DNA of 64,000 nt. Origin: Echinococcus granulosus (lineage: Eukaryota > Platyhelminthes > Cestoda > Cyclophyllidea > Taeniidae). Of this stretch, positions 26,901 through 39,101 are shown piece after piece (the first letter of the stretch is position 1; each line of letters opens with the position of its first letter). The translations under genes were made by a program, and so were the position numbers. The notes under the pieces are model-generated. The model saw only the letters and a list, made by a program, of their open reading frames with translations, was not told where the DNA came from and did no database searches. The stretch lies in assembly GCF_000524195.1 (NCBI RefSeq), contig NW_020170541.1, positions 84,296-148,295 on the forward strand, given 5' to 3'.

Positions 26901-29900
26901 TTCTTCTTCAATGACGGGTAACAATGCGTTAAAGGAAGCTGCAAGACAAGGGTTTCAGCTGGCGATAGCTTTCAGTTATAAGAGAACTAAACACATCCTG
27001 CCCGGTGTAAGGATTTCGCCACCTTGTGAACAAGAAAAAGTGGTAGTCTGGGTAAATAACTGTGACCAGGTATGCTTAAATTTACGCTGTAATGCAGGAC
27101 ATCGTAGTTTCAAAACAACCGAATTTCAATATTTGATTTAACATTATCCCGTATTTCACATTCAACAGCCTTAAAAATGCAAATATGAACCGTTAATTGT
27201 TGGATAAGCAAAACTAGTCGCAAAAAGATGGACATTTACGATATGAATGAATCTTTGCTAACAGGTTCAACAAAGTCCTTAAAGGAGACTAGTATCCTAA
27301 AAATCAACAAGGAAATGTTTTGAAACCTAATACATTTTGCCAGAGACGAATTTTCGTCCAGATATGATTCCGAGTAACAACAAAGCTGCACCTCGTAAAG
27401 TTGATTAATCCTTTCCACGCTTTTGCAACTTGACGAAATTCTTTTTTTACTGGTGTCTTCAGCATCTGTTATCATAACTGAAACGGTGTAGGGCTTAAAA
27501 TTCTCTTTCTTCAATGTAATTCCCTTGGATTAAGCACCGCTCAATTTTAATCTACCATAAGTTATTTTGATGCTTGAAAAACCAAAAATGTTTAATAATG
27601 CACTTGATAGGATACTGTACTTCTTACGTTAGCAGATAAGAATAACCGTTTTTGAAAAATCCACCACTTAAGTTAATTTTTCACACATAGAGTAGACCAC
27701 TTATATATAGAATACTTCCTACACAAATCATTGCTTGGTGTTTCGAATCGGCTGCATAGATGGCGGCACGTATATCAGGTATTTCATTGTTCATTCAAAA
27801 AAAATACAAAATGCGTTAAATTTGCACAGACTGAACCCTCTTTTTGGAACCTTTTATATTAGAGACGCTATAGCACACCATTTCTTTGTCGATGGCAAAT
27901 GTTAATCACAAAAGTTGAACAAAATTCAAGTTTTCATCCACACAGAAATCGTATAAAGAAGCCCATTTGGTTAACACTACCTAGTTTTTCATATTACAAA
28001 TGGAAACTTTTAACCGAGACCACACCCAAGTCTCGGGACACGATTCGGCATATTTTGGTGGGTAAGCTGGCTGTTAAGTATTCTAACGACCTGAAGTTAC
28101 ATTTGTTGCGGAAAATATATTAGTAGAAAAAAAAAATGAAAATTGAAACACATCATTTCATGGGCTAGTAATTTAGCGCCACGGGGGTCAAATTAAAACA
28201 CCATGGTGTAGTTAGATTGCAAGTGAAGATAAAACTTGCCTCTTTGGACATGAGCGTTATGTCAAAGTAAATCAGTAAAAGAAATTCGTGTATCTCCAAA
28301 TCCGCAAATTTATACTCTTTTATTTTGATATCCAAGGATTTTCGTGCCATAGATAATCGGGTGAAGGAGAATTTCATGTCCCTCCAGGTGTGGTGGAGTT
28401 ACGTGGCCAGGAAAATTGTCCAAAAATTTAAGTAGAAGACAGGACAGCCAAATAACCGGATTCATCTATTTCTTTGTTTAAATTATCAATCGAAGATATG
28501 CAATTTTGAGCGACCAAATGACTCATTCGGTTTGATTGAAATAAACTGAATTTAGGATACGCCTATTTAAAGCCCCAAGAATTCAATTTACCATCACATT
28601 TGGTACATATTTTGTCCATTTTCGTCTCTGGTGTTTGCGGGTGTAAGTATAGAACCCAAGCATACCGACGTGATCATTTCAAATTCATGCTTCAGCTCTA
28701 GCATTGGAAATTCAGTTCAGTCGTGAAACCTATTCCTAAGCATCCTAAATGTGCCTTTTAAAGGAGAAGTAAATATTTGGGCTTCCGGATGCCTTGCTGC
28801 CTTGCTAACCATGCCGATGCAGAGACTCAATTTATCTTACTTAATGGAGTTTCCTTAAACTGGAAAAGCCTTTCACTGTAGACGAAATTTTCGCGGCTAC
28901 CTTAACACGATGTCGCTTATACAGAAGGAGGTAACAGCTTTTGGGCGATTGACGTATTCGTTCCAGTTGCTAAATGGTTTATCTTTTGGTGCAAATTGGT
29001 TGATTTTTGCTTGAGGGTACAAACAAAATTGGGGTAACATTACTTATCCTCTTTCATTTCTACTTTCCTTATTTTGAAATATCGAACAATTTTCCCAAAT
29101 ATTTTATAGAACTTACTTAAAGTGAAGCAAAAGGCATCAGAACTGAACAAAGTTGTCATTTTAACAAAAAATTCACGTAAAAGAGTCAGGAACAGGATTT
29201 TGGACGCTTAAGCACCTGTTGCACATTTGCAAAGAGTTTTTACTTCTTTCTCATTAAATTTATTGCCAAAAAGGAGAAGTCTGCAGGATCTTCCAAATGG
29301 TCAAACTGACTAAGTCTTTTGTGCTATGATCTTATGCATTCCATAAAATACTCCGATTTTGAGCTGTAAAAATTAAGGATGACTGCACTCCATTCACTGG
29401 TTTTCAGTGGTTAATCAAATGATGTGTAAGTCACTTAAGAAATTCAAGAGATGAAAGCAACCAATCACCTAGCTTTTCATTCAAAAATCTTGTCTAAGTT
29501 ACTTCTTCTGGTGGCAATTCTGAATAGAAGCTTAGACCGAGATGCTGTCAAATCTTACTCTGATTATTTCCAGAAGCATTTCACGTAGGACATTTCATTG
29601 GGGAATTTAAATCGTTTGGTTACCGAACTCCATCCCTTTTGCGTGTTTTAATATTATATGGAATAAACTAACGAAGGTCCCAGCACATTTGTAACTTCAA
29701 TCTAGAGAGCGGTTTACGTTTTGTGTTGTTCTACTGAAAGTATTTCAGTAAACATTATTACATGGGGAGTGCATTCGCAGAATAGCAATCTGAATCTCCC
29801 CATGTCCCCTCTAACACTTGTCTTAGGCTGTGACAGATAGGCTTTGACTTGAAATTACTAGGGCACAAAACCAGTATACGTTCCACTTTCACGAGTAACA

Positions 29901-32247
29901 GTGTGAGGCCCTGATTCTTACTTGAACCCGTAATAGAGTGTATAATGCAGAAGGTTGTTCCCTCATGAGGGTATAGAGGGACAGAGAGGCCATACTAAGA
30001 TGAAATTTCAATCAGCGTAGACTGAGAAGTCTGCGGAGTTAAGTATCTACTTTCACAGAATCATTTGGCTAAATCAGTCTAAACTTTGTATATAGAATCC
30101 AAAAATTGTGGGAAAAGAATGTACTTTCCGAGTACTTTGTGAAAGTAAATGAAATGCCCAATGCCCACAAGATTGTAAAACTCATCAATCATTTTTAACA
30201 TTTGAGCAATGTGTACTCAAAGTAATCAACAAATCCACCCTACTCCTACATTTGGAATTTTAGGCGCTTAAAACACCTTAGTTTTATTGCAGATAAGAAA
30301 ACAAAAGTTATCACTAGACCACATTTCCGCACACATACCTAACGTACTTTGGTATAATTCCTGTCTTTTTTTCATTTCAGAAAACAACGATTTTGATAAA
30401 ACGGTTGTAATGGTCCTCATCATCTTCCTCTCTTTATCGATCTCAATCAATATAATCTACGTTCTTATTTCTTCCTGCAAGAAAGAAAGTGAGTCTTATT
30501 TTTCCTCGAGGCCTGTGCAAAAATACTTCCTTACATTCTGATGATTGAATTTTGTAATAAAATGCTCCACTTTATTCCACTGAGAATTGGCATCAGAAGT
30601 ACAGTTATGTGGACCGAAAGAGAACTCGACTACGACTCCTTCAACACCAATGGTGATAGCTCACGACGATCAGACATCCAGAGCCTGTCCTCGGAAGAAT
30701 TTCCGAACCCTCCCGGTCCTTCTATCTGCCGATCCGTCTCCTTTTCCTTCCCACCAACTTCAACCACCTGCATTTCTCTGCCCCAACGACAAAGAACACG
30801 TTACTTCAAATAACATCAATGGCGATAGTCTCTATGTTTTGCATTCGAATTCATTACAGGTGGGTAGTGATAGCACCAGGTGCATGAATTCATCAATGAC
30901 ATTTCTGGAATAATGCAGAAGAGCTAGAGAGCCGGTAGCAAATGAGAGTAGTCACGCGTACAATGTAGTTTACAGCTCATCCTTGACGTGTTCAAACTTC
31001 TCCAATACCGGACATTATAAACGTAGAGTGCATTAAACTACGTAGGAGAGAGAAATGAGGAGGAGTGTCCGGGTTCTAATGATAACCATGACCAGTGATT
31101 AGCCAAATCGAATTCATTACTAGAGCCAAGGAGTGCATACATAACCGTGCCAGTTAAAACAGCTTTCTACTGCACTTTAATTCCAGTAAGTAGAAAACAG
31201 AAAAGCTAAACTACAAAGAATCACAAGTTGTTTTTTGGTCGAATATACTTCGATAAATGTCATTTCCAAATGTTATTGCCTCGATATTATTAAGGCATAT
31301 AATGAGATTGTGGTCTTTCCAGTTAAATCCACGAAAGCTACACCTGATCTTTCGATCGATTCCCACGATCTTTTCTGACTCAGTTAATAGTTTTGTACCT
31401 CCAACTATTGTTAAGACAACCATCTAGACGCGTTTTTATCTCTGAATAGGTGATATTACTTCGATTAAAGGTTACTATGCCATTGTATACTTTTACGATT
31501 TAAAAGCGCCGTGTCCTGGGCATTTTGGTCGTATTGGCACCTCAAGAACGTTTTCCATAAAGTAGACGCTTTATTTGGACACTTCAATAGTGTATGAGAT
31601 TCTAACACCACAAACTATTTCTGATCTTTCAGTCCTACCAATTCCAACATGAACCATGTCTTCAGAAACACATTATATACTGCTGGCACTTATATCTAAA
31701 ATGTATGATTATGATCACAACTAGGATTCAAGCAGCCATGACGCCCGAAGATGCTATAAACATAGAAAAGGGATACCCTGCGCCACATTGATGGAGGGAT
31801 GTAGCACGTATATACAAATAAAACTTGTCAATTAGCTCATATACTTCCATGAACGTGGACCTCATCTACCAAACTTCTAAATTTGTCAATATTTTAAAGT
31901 CTTTCTAAAGATATACCCACCTTTTCCAGACACCGACAACACCACAATCCATCGGCTGCCTGGCCCGTCAATCTGAGTCGCCTCCATCACAGCAGTTGAC
32001 CATACGTCCACCCTCCACTCAACCGTACAAAACGATCATACTTCGACCTATGAGAACTCACAGCCTCTCACTGTTTTCTCCTTTAATAACAACAACTACG
32101 AAGGCAAGACAAAGTCGGTGCCTCCTCCTCACTAGCTCGATTTCCAACAATGAGAACCACAACAGTAGTAGCAACGGTCAGCATCTGCACTCCAACTCTC
32201 CATACTCCTCCTCATCCAACTGTACAGAAAATTGTGCCTTTGTTTAA
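17941..32247 (+). CDS. single-pass membrane protein with Ig-like domains, 5' end missing
   Basis: Eight exons join in phase: 17941-18050, 18125-18347, 20339-20512, 22400-22528, 26197-26871, 30381-30488, 30585-30859, 31930-32247 (stop TAA), about 670 residues. Most junctions are phase 1, as usual for Ig modules. Exons 1-2 make one Ig domain: NVYQACQP, INWYVND and the F-strand DSGVWSC. Exons 3-4 make a second, with ATCSAR and RLLTCHAD. Exon 5 has a Ser-rich linker, then a third Ig-like unit with TCEVS and GGTWGCFHAG plus extra cysteines, and a Thr/Ser/Gln-rich stalk. Exon 6 is the membrane helix (VVMVLIIFLSLSISINIIYVLI) followed by a CKKE stop-transfer. Exons 7-8 are a Ser/Thr/Pro/Asn-rich tail of about 198 residues. 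I infer a type I surface receptor or adhesion molecule; no named family fits. The exon 7 acceptor could be 30584, 30596 or 30599; all keep the same frame. Confidence 0.8.
18471..18666 (+). mobile_element. solo LTR of TRIM family in intron 2 of the Ig gene
   Basis: A well-preserved copy: TATAGCGCCATGAGACTTC start, AATACTCGGGCAGAGTATG box, GGAGGCCATGCCGCCCGG box, AATCGAGAGTTACACAAAC and a GCATTACA end. It lies in the sense orientation, 124 bases after an exon, and is probably spliced out with the intron. Confidence 0.8.
18667..20338 (+). other. remainder of intron 2 of the Ig gene
   Basis: Nothing firm. An in-frame ATG at 20197 opens into exon 3 through a hydrophobic stretch (MLQLLFSLVLIKFPVIHLFW), a possible alternative start, discussed in the findings. 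Confidence 0.4.
20513..22399 (+). other. intron 3 of the Ig gene
   Basis: No exon or TRIM copy was recognised. A run of eight G occurs near 22269. Confidence 0.5.
22529..26196 (+). other. intron 4 of the Ig gene, with one antisense LTR
   Basis: A 3.7 kb intron. The only recognised feature is the minus-strand TRIM LTR at 24540-24728. Confidence 0.5.
24540..24728 (-). mobile_element. solo LTR of TRIM family, antisense in the Ig gene
   Basis: In minus orientation: TGCAGAATCCCAGGTCTTTC start, TGAAGTCATAGCTG, AGGCTACTGAAACGGCCAGA and GCCTTGCCACTGAGCGG boxes, and a GGCATTACA end at 24540. It is more diverged than the 18.5 kb copy. Confidence 0.65.
26872..30380 (+). other. intron 5 of the Ig gene
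   Basis: A 3.5 kb intron between the extracellular exon and the membrane exon; no further exon or repeat was recognised. Short open frames are without family resemblance. Confidence 0.5.
30860..31929 (+). other. intron 7 of the Ig gene
   Basis: Starts GTGGGT after TTACAG and ends CTTTTCCAG. Nothing else was seen. Confidence 0.5.
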
Positions 32248-32262
32248 ACAAGTTAAGTGCTT

Positions 32263-32268
32263 ATTAAA
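32263..32268 (+). terminator. candidate poly(A) signal of the Ig gene
   Basis: ATTAAA 16 bases after the stop; a second ATTAAA follows at 32289-32294. Either would put the transcript end inside, or next to, the last exon of the opposite-strand gene. No AATAAA is nearer. Confidence 0.35.
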
Positions 32269-32320
32269 AACAATACTCTGTACAAAAGATTAAAACTTGC
32301 TCGAAAAGAAAGCCTTGGGA

Positions 32321-35300
32321 TCATCGCGGATCGTTGTTGTTGCAAGGTACGGGACTGTGCAGTCGAGTTGGTCTAGCTGACCGAGTCAACGGATTCACAT
32401 TTTCCTTATCTTCATCTGCTCCGACGGCCTCCGCGGAAGTTTTCAATATACATTCGTGAAATGAAGCCGAACGGACACATCTACACTCTCGTAAAACTGG
32501 TCTGGAAGGAGGCCTTGCAGACACGGTAGTAATACGTCGGCGTGGTAAAGCACGGGTAGGTGGTGGACGGGAGCGCCTATGTTGTGTCGAAGGAAGTGGT
32601 TCTAAGTCTGCTTCTTCGTCCGCTATAAATTCAAGAAGTCTCCTTAGCGGACGCGTTTCAGACATAGCGGAGGAACCAGATTCCAGCTCCCAAGAGGCAT
32701 CTCTGAAAGATTTTCATAAATGGCAGACCGTGGAAGGAAGCATAAGGGCAGAGGGCTCCGCGTACAAATGAGTATTTTGTGAGGATACATCCAGCCATTT
32801 TACAGTAAAAACGGTGTTTAGACAGACTTCAGACGAAAATAGTACCTACTTGAGTATGAAATGTTCAAAGTCATCAAGTAAAAATGAGGACCGAACTCTA
32901 TGACATTACATCTTAGATATTACTGAATTCTCCCAATATTAAGCGGGTATATTACAGCTATTTTAAACATATGCCCTAGATTATATTGAAATTCAAACAT
33001 TCTATTCCATTAGAATGATAAATTCTAGAGACGCTTTTCTTTCATTCGTTGTATCAAGTAGTAAGCAATTACATCTAAAATTCACCATGTATACTCAAAG
33101 CAAGCACAGTCTCCTAGAATTCTAGAAGTGTGAGACAGCGAATGAATCGCATGGGAATGACCAATGATATGCTGGCCTATTATCATTTGTTTGTGCAAGG
33201 GAAATGATACCCTTTTCTGAGTAGCTTCCACAACTTGCACAGATGTAGAAGTAAACGAATTGTTTCATCACTCATTATCGAGAACAGGTTAAATCACTTC
33301 TAGGAGGTACGCCCCGCTACCGCACCTTTTCCAAGTATCATACAAATTGCCCAGAAAGCTAGTTTCCGCAGCTTCAGGACCAAGTTAAACTTGGTATTTA
33401 AAGCAGACAGACTCAAGATATTGTAAGGGTTCAAAATAGCAAGTGCTAAAAAGTGCAATTATAGGTACAACTTAATAAAATGGATAACCACCCTTTGAAT
33501 TAGGAAAGATACTCTTAGGTAATGAAATTTAAGGCTGTCACTTATCTAACAAGAGGAGAACATTAACGAAAAATAAGGCAAAAAATTGGATGAGTTTCAG
33601 ATGAGTCAAATGATCGGATATCGGAAGCTTTTCTTCCTTAATGCGTGAAAGCGAAACGCATTAACGAGGCCTATTGTTATGTAATAATTTACGTTTATCC
33701 CCATCCGTAAAATGATTGAAACATAGTAAGGACCCAAACAGTTTAAAATCGTAAAGTTAAATGCACCCCAAGCTGGGGCTCCATGAGATCTAGTCCAACG
33801 ACTACAGTGGATACGCACCTAATGTGATTCGATAGACCAAATTTGGATAGGAAACATCCATTTGAGCTGCGGAGCACTGATGAACGCTGATAGTCAGAAC
33901 AAAGGAGAACATAGATGTAATTGTTTCACTCACGTTTGCATTAAAATAAACGCGACAGGCATTGGAAAGCGCAGTACATGATCTCACGTCAACAGTTCAA
34001 TCTCATGAGCTAAATAAGCACACCACTTTGCTCAAATAATAAAACTGCAATCACTTTAAAACCCCCTGAGAAGGTTTTGAAGTTGTAATATAAGTAAAAA
34101 TCTGAGTTAAAAGGGGACAAATTTTTGACAGTAATCTCACCGATCAGGCACCCAGACACCGAAATCAATAATCGTGGGAATAAAGACATCCCGATCGAAG
34201 CAAATTGGACACTTTACATGATGCAGACCAGCAGAGCAAGCGTAGGCAGCGACACACTCCCGATGCATCCATGCGATGCGACAACAGCCGCCGTGAATCA
34301 CTCCATGACACCACGCGTCGAAAGTCGTCACAAGTAATGTTCTACCGGTCGTTTTAAGAGGGGCGGGAGAGCTGCTTAGGATGCGACGCATCCAATTAGG
34401 CTGCTGTTGTGATACTAGTGCCATTAAGGCATCCGATTTCTGAAACATATTGGTACTCACTGCCCGCTGGCTATCATTAGAGAAAATGTTAGGAATTTGA
34501 TGGCAAAACGCACACTTACGTCCCATAACTTAAGGGCAAAAAAACACTGCACATTGACTAAAAGTGAGCGATAAACACTGCTAGACTTCACATGAAATGC
34601 ATGGTTTTTCAATAGCAGAGTTTACCGGTTCCTTTATAGGCATTGGTATATTCAAGAAGCGGTATCAAAGGAGGATTTGATGTGAATGGAAAATCAGTAA
34701 GCGAATTAACTGGAAGGCAGGCAAAAGGCCAATTCGAATTCCATAAGTTTCTCATGAAAGAGCGAAAGTTCCAAGCATGAGCTAGGCTGAAATACATAGG
34801 GCTAGTCCTCTGCAGCTCAGTCGGTCTAGCGAAGTCAAAATAAAGCCTAAATTTCGAGAGTAAACAATGAGAATAACCTCGTAATAAAAGTGAATATTGA
34901 AGCCAAAGCATCCAAGCACATGATCCAAAAATATAAAAGAGAAGTTCCGAAAATGATTTAAAGAACCCATGTTTAACTTCGTCAATGATGCAAATAAATG
35001 AAATTGAACTATGCAAATTTCAACATTTATGCATAAAACACTAAAACAGAACTGGAAAACCATTCCGAGAAGCCAGAATCAGCCATCAACCAAGACATCA
35101 CAAAATGCAGGGACAAACTCTAGGGGAACCCAATTTTATCAAGAAAAAAAAATGCGAGAACCACCTTTTCCTCTGCTGTCTGCGGACAGGAAACTGGTCC
35201 AGGCAAAATGCATGGTTACTGATAACCACGGACTCCATGGGGCAAATTACTTTGCCATTAGAAGGCAACTTTAATGGATTCCTTGAGGTGTTTGGTTTGT

Positions 35301-35954
35301 TGTCGTCATCGGGAGCAACACTGAACAAACAGATGCAACAAGTCGGGGGATCATCTTTAAACGCAAGCAGGCGTGACACAAGATCCTTGACAAAGAAAAG
35401 CTGACTTGGAATACAGAATACGATGAGTACCGAGAAAACAGAAACAAGAACAACATTACCTGTTTCGGTCGGTGCTTGTAACAGAAGGCCTCAAATGACT
35501 TTTTAAAACAGACAAAGCCTTTGGCGTCATAAAGACAGGGGAGGTGAAAGGAGTATTGACACCTTTTTTTGATGCAGCCAACGCAAGCACCGACAATACC
35601 ACAGTAGCGACAGTGAAGACGACGGCCACGACATATCTCTGCCTTAACTTCCTGAATATCAAACCCGAACATATACTGATCACTTCCAGTAAGTGATCCT
35701 GCGTCTGGATCAACTCTTTGGATCAACCCACTAGCTGCATACTACTCGGAACAAGCCAATAATGGTAATGATTACCCTACCAAGCAGTTCAGGTGAACAG
35801 CCAATTCGTGTGACTGGACAATTTCGCCGAGTACTGGATTCGATGATAAGTTCTTGCAAAAAGCACATGTCGCTTGTTTTGTGGCACCCTGGAGAGAAAG
35901 AAACCCCCCGACGGCAGGCGAGCCGCACATCCGCAGCGAGTTAAACCCGTTCAT
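32321..35954 (-). CDS. PHF7/G2E3-like protein with extended PHD and RING-like region
   Basis: Six minus-strand exons join in phase: 35954-35776, 35730-35460, 35400-35220, 34557-34520, 34439-34141, 32702-32321, from ATG to TGA, 449 residues. Exons 1-2 form an extended PHD: CAFC at about 30-33, VHLNC, HCRYCG, CVGC, RCQYSFHLPC and FCYKHRPKQ. Exons 3-5 form a RING-like region: CCIC, a long insert, then HGGCC, WMHREC and KCPIC. This is followed by FGVWVPDRDASWELE, the stretch that in PHF7 and G2E3 reads GIHIPDRDAAWELE or similar. In the family these are histone-reading or cell-cycle E3 ubiquitin ligases of the nucleus. G2E3 continues into a HECT domain; here a 115-residue Arg/Pro-rich tail replaces it, with a KEN motif at 422-424. 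The 38-base fourth exon and the GTAACC donor of exon 3 are the least certain parts. Exon 1 could instead start at 35888 after a strong pyrimidine-AG, with more exons upstream. Confidence 0.8.
32703..34140 (-). other. last intron of the PHF7-like gene
   Basis: GTGAGA donor at 34140 and CTTTCAG acceptor at 32703. No exon or repeat was recognised inside. Confidence 0.6.
34558..35219 (-). other. intron 3 of the PHF7-like gene
   Basis: Holds a 135-codon minus-strand open frame (34609-35016) without zinc ligands; I treat it as intronic. Confidence 0.5.
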
Positions 35955-36385
35955 TTGTACTTGGTACTAGCACCACTTTAAACAAAACTTAGGAAATAGA
36001 CTGATTACTTAATTATGGTAAAAACTAGAGTGATAGTTGTGTCTGGCCACCTTTTGCTCGTAAGAATTCTGTAACCTATACTTTTTTGGTGAAACTTAAT
36101 TTGTAATTTGTCGATTAGGGACAGAAAATCAATTTAGATATTATAACCCCAAATTTTTCAAATAAAAACAGAAGTTTCGAATTTTGGTTACGTAGCCCCT
36201 CTGCTAGGGACTAGTAGTGAAGGATTGGCAAATTTTCACTAAACCTGCCAAAAATATATGTATATTTTGCTGTAGTTAGATAGCACACCAAATATTATAA
36301 ACGAATTATTGGCAACGTTTTTTGAACAATAAACGATGCAACGGCACATAGGAGCTCATTTGCTTTACAAAGCTTTATGAAATTT
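35955..36385. other. 5' flank of PHF7-like gene
   Basis: Nothing recognised; the promoter of the minus-strand gene should lie here if the 35954 ATG is right. Confidence 0.4.
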
Positions 36386-36575
36386 TGTAGCTCCCCGGGA
36401 CTTCCCTAAGGACTAAGGAAGACAAAATGCTAGAGCAGATTATCTATATTCGACACACAGGAGAGGTTGGGGTTTCTGGCATGGCTTAGAAGTCAGTCCG
36501 CCTGACAACAACTCAATGGCTAAGACACAAATTGTTCTTTCACCCAAACCGAGAGTTAACTAAACAATCAATTTG
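36386..36575 (+). mobile_element. solo LTR of TRIM family
   Basis: Starts TGTAGCTCCCCGGGACTTCC. It has the AAGGAAGACAAAATGCTAG, GTTTCTGGCATGGCTTAG, AGTCCGCCTGAC and CCAAACCGAGAGTTAAC boxes and ends near AATTTGA. Single copy. Confidence 0.75.
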
Positions 36576-39101
36576 ATTCAAACTAAATTCAGTTTATGAG
36601 CTTTTCATCGAACTAATTTTATTGCATTTCTTCCACTTTTTGGCACGTGTTCTAGTTAATAGCACCTCGCATTGCATAATTCACTTCATGGGCCCATTAC
36701 GGGCATTCAATCCACATTATTTACACTTCTGGGAGCACTCATTGTTACATATCTATTAGATGATTTTTAGTTGTTTCACTTCGTAACATAAGTCGGTTTA
36801 TGCTGTTATCGTCCAACTGCATAAATTTTTACGCCTATCTGGCATTTGTTTTGGTATGCTTGTAACACACATGTTGGTTAAATGTACCTTTTGGGTGGGG
36901 GGCGTTGAGTGAATACCAGTTTCGTGACATGGAAGGAGTTAGATTTCTTCTAGGCAGAAGTGAGCTCACAAGCCATACCCACGTTAACGTTTACCAGCAT
37001 ACATGCCCTTACCGGATCGGTCTTTTCGAAGACCAGAGAGGAAGAGATAAATATAGAAGCATGCTGCGAAAGACTAAGTTATTAATGAAGTATGGCTATG
37101 GGAAAATAATAAAAACGAGAAAAGCTATACCAGTTATTACTTAAAAATGTTAAAAGTTTAAATGACAATAGGTCATACTACTTCTGTTATATTGTGAAGT
37201 ATACATCATGGGCGCTCAGGCATTACCGTTAAATATTTGCTGGATATGAAACTTCCCCTTATACTTCATAACATTTTAACAAGGAAAATTTGTGTTGAGT
37301 TCCGGAGTTTCTTTTGGGCAAAAATAAATTGGCCAAATTTGTTCCATAAAACTGTTTAAGGGTATACTAACAATCCTCGTTTATCAACAAGGCTCGGTAT
37401 GCATTACACCCACACTCACCTATTTATCTTGTGGCCTTTGCTGATTGCTAAATTAACAGCGCGTAGCAATGTTTGAATTAGCCTTTTTTCATCTAGCTGA
37501 ACTTTGAGCCATTAATACGAGGCATCAGTGGACCACTTGTTAAGGATAGGGCTGTGAGGGAAGGGTGGAAAATGTGACAATCAAAATCCGCAATGTTGAA
37601 CTTCGATTGACGGTGATAAATTGAAAGCCGCGACAGAGTTGAATCTAAGACAAGCTTTTCGTAAGCAGGTGATTACGGGACTAGTGTGTTCTCGATTCCA
37701 ACCGAGTAGGTTGACATGCGGATGGATAGATAAACTGATCGTCAGATAGATATCACATTAAAATATGTGTTTGTTATTGCAGTAAATCATTCATCGCATA
37801 AAACGCCGTTTTGGCTAGTAGGACTATCAAAAATATGGTTAGTCTTGAATAAAAGAATAGTTGATATAATGTCAGAGTTCATGTGCCCTCATTTAACTTA
37901 CAGGGCTAGTTAGTTATTTTATAAATCTTCAGCTTGGAGGTTAGATAATGAAACGAATTCAGTGGGAATCCAAGAAATCAAGTTTAAAAACGTGGCATAA
38001 ACGTATGACTTGACTCTTAATAATTCGTAATTCGGAGTATTAAAGAAGGTTTTCCAAGCGCTCTTCCTTGATGTATGCCTCAGTTTGTGGGAGGAAAAAC
38101 ATTTATTTGATACTTGAAGGGGGTGTTAATTGTTGGCACACACATTATTTGCATAGTAAAATAAAATGACCTCAAATAACCGCCAATCTAAACTAATTTA
38201 AATATCCCATCGCTTGTTTTTTTTCCGTAAAAACCTATGATTCCTGTGTATACTTACCCTAAAATGATTTACGACTCATACTGACTGTCAATCGCCTATA
38301 AACTTGTTGATCTTGAAAATGACCATGAGGCAGCCCATAATCATTGTCAATAAATAGCACGAATTATGCATATCAATGGGGATCCTTTTTGCAAAGCCCA
38401 TTTTTAGCTTTATTTTCCGAATGTCTGCCTTGAGGTAGAACTACACTCCTTTCAGAAATTGCAAAGGCACAAAGTCTATGCAACATTAAAAGTATCACCA
38501 CCAAACTAAATATCAAGAAATTGAAAACACCCTAATTGCTTAAAAATTGCACTTTTGAGATCAATCAAGAAAGCTTGGCGATATATTATGGCCTTACCCA
38601 AAACAGTTTTAAATTTAGCTTGTTACGAGGGCATGGTGACACAGGCGCATAATGGCGTCATTTGCAAAGAATTGTCAAAGGAACTCTTGCATTTGATTAA
38701 GGTGCCCAGAAAAGCATTTTTATGCATTTATGTTTTTTAGAATTATACCTTGGTTTCTGACATTTGTAAGTCTATCCATAGATGTTATAAACTTCTGCAT
38801 CACTGATTGTCACAGCCTAGTGCATGAGTTTGGATCGTGCCGAGTTGCTAACCATAGTGATTGGGAGACCAAGACTTCAAAACGGACATCTTTATTTGCC
38901 CACGAGTATGAGTAAACTGGGAATACAACGTATATATACGTGACCGTTGGCTACCTACGTGGTGCACATGGTGGTATCATTCTTGTGTATTTATGGTTTT
39001 TTGAATGGTCTTGGTGGTCATCAGCACAATTAAAGTCTACCTATAAATGATGTTGGTCAATCATAAAAGTGAACAAGGATGCAAGTCCCCACCATACCTT
39101 T
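36576..39101. other. intergenic, nothing recognised
   Basis: Open frames at 36905-37144 and 38555-38915 have no family resemblance and no flanking splice pattern I can defend. Confidence 0.45.

Noticed and set aside
26123..26944. Minus-strand frames opposite exon 5 of the Ig gene
   Set aside because: Shadows of a real exon with good splice borders on the plus strand.
30541..30813. 90-codon frame after the membrane exon with natural-looking text (RRSDIQSLSSEEFPNPPGP)
   Set aside because: Its frame cannot be reached from the phase-1 membrane exon by any of the AG sites present. The alternative frame can, and it also joins in phase to the last exon.
34609..35063. Long minus-strand frames within the PHF7-like gene
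   Set aside because: No zinc ligands or family wording, and no phase-compatible splice sites; treated as intron.
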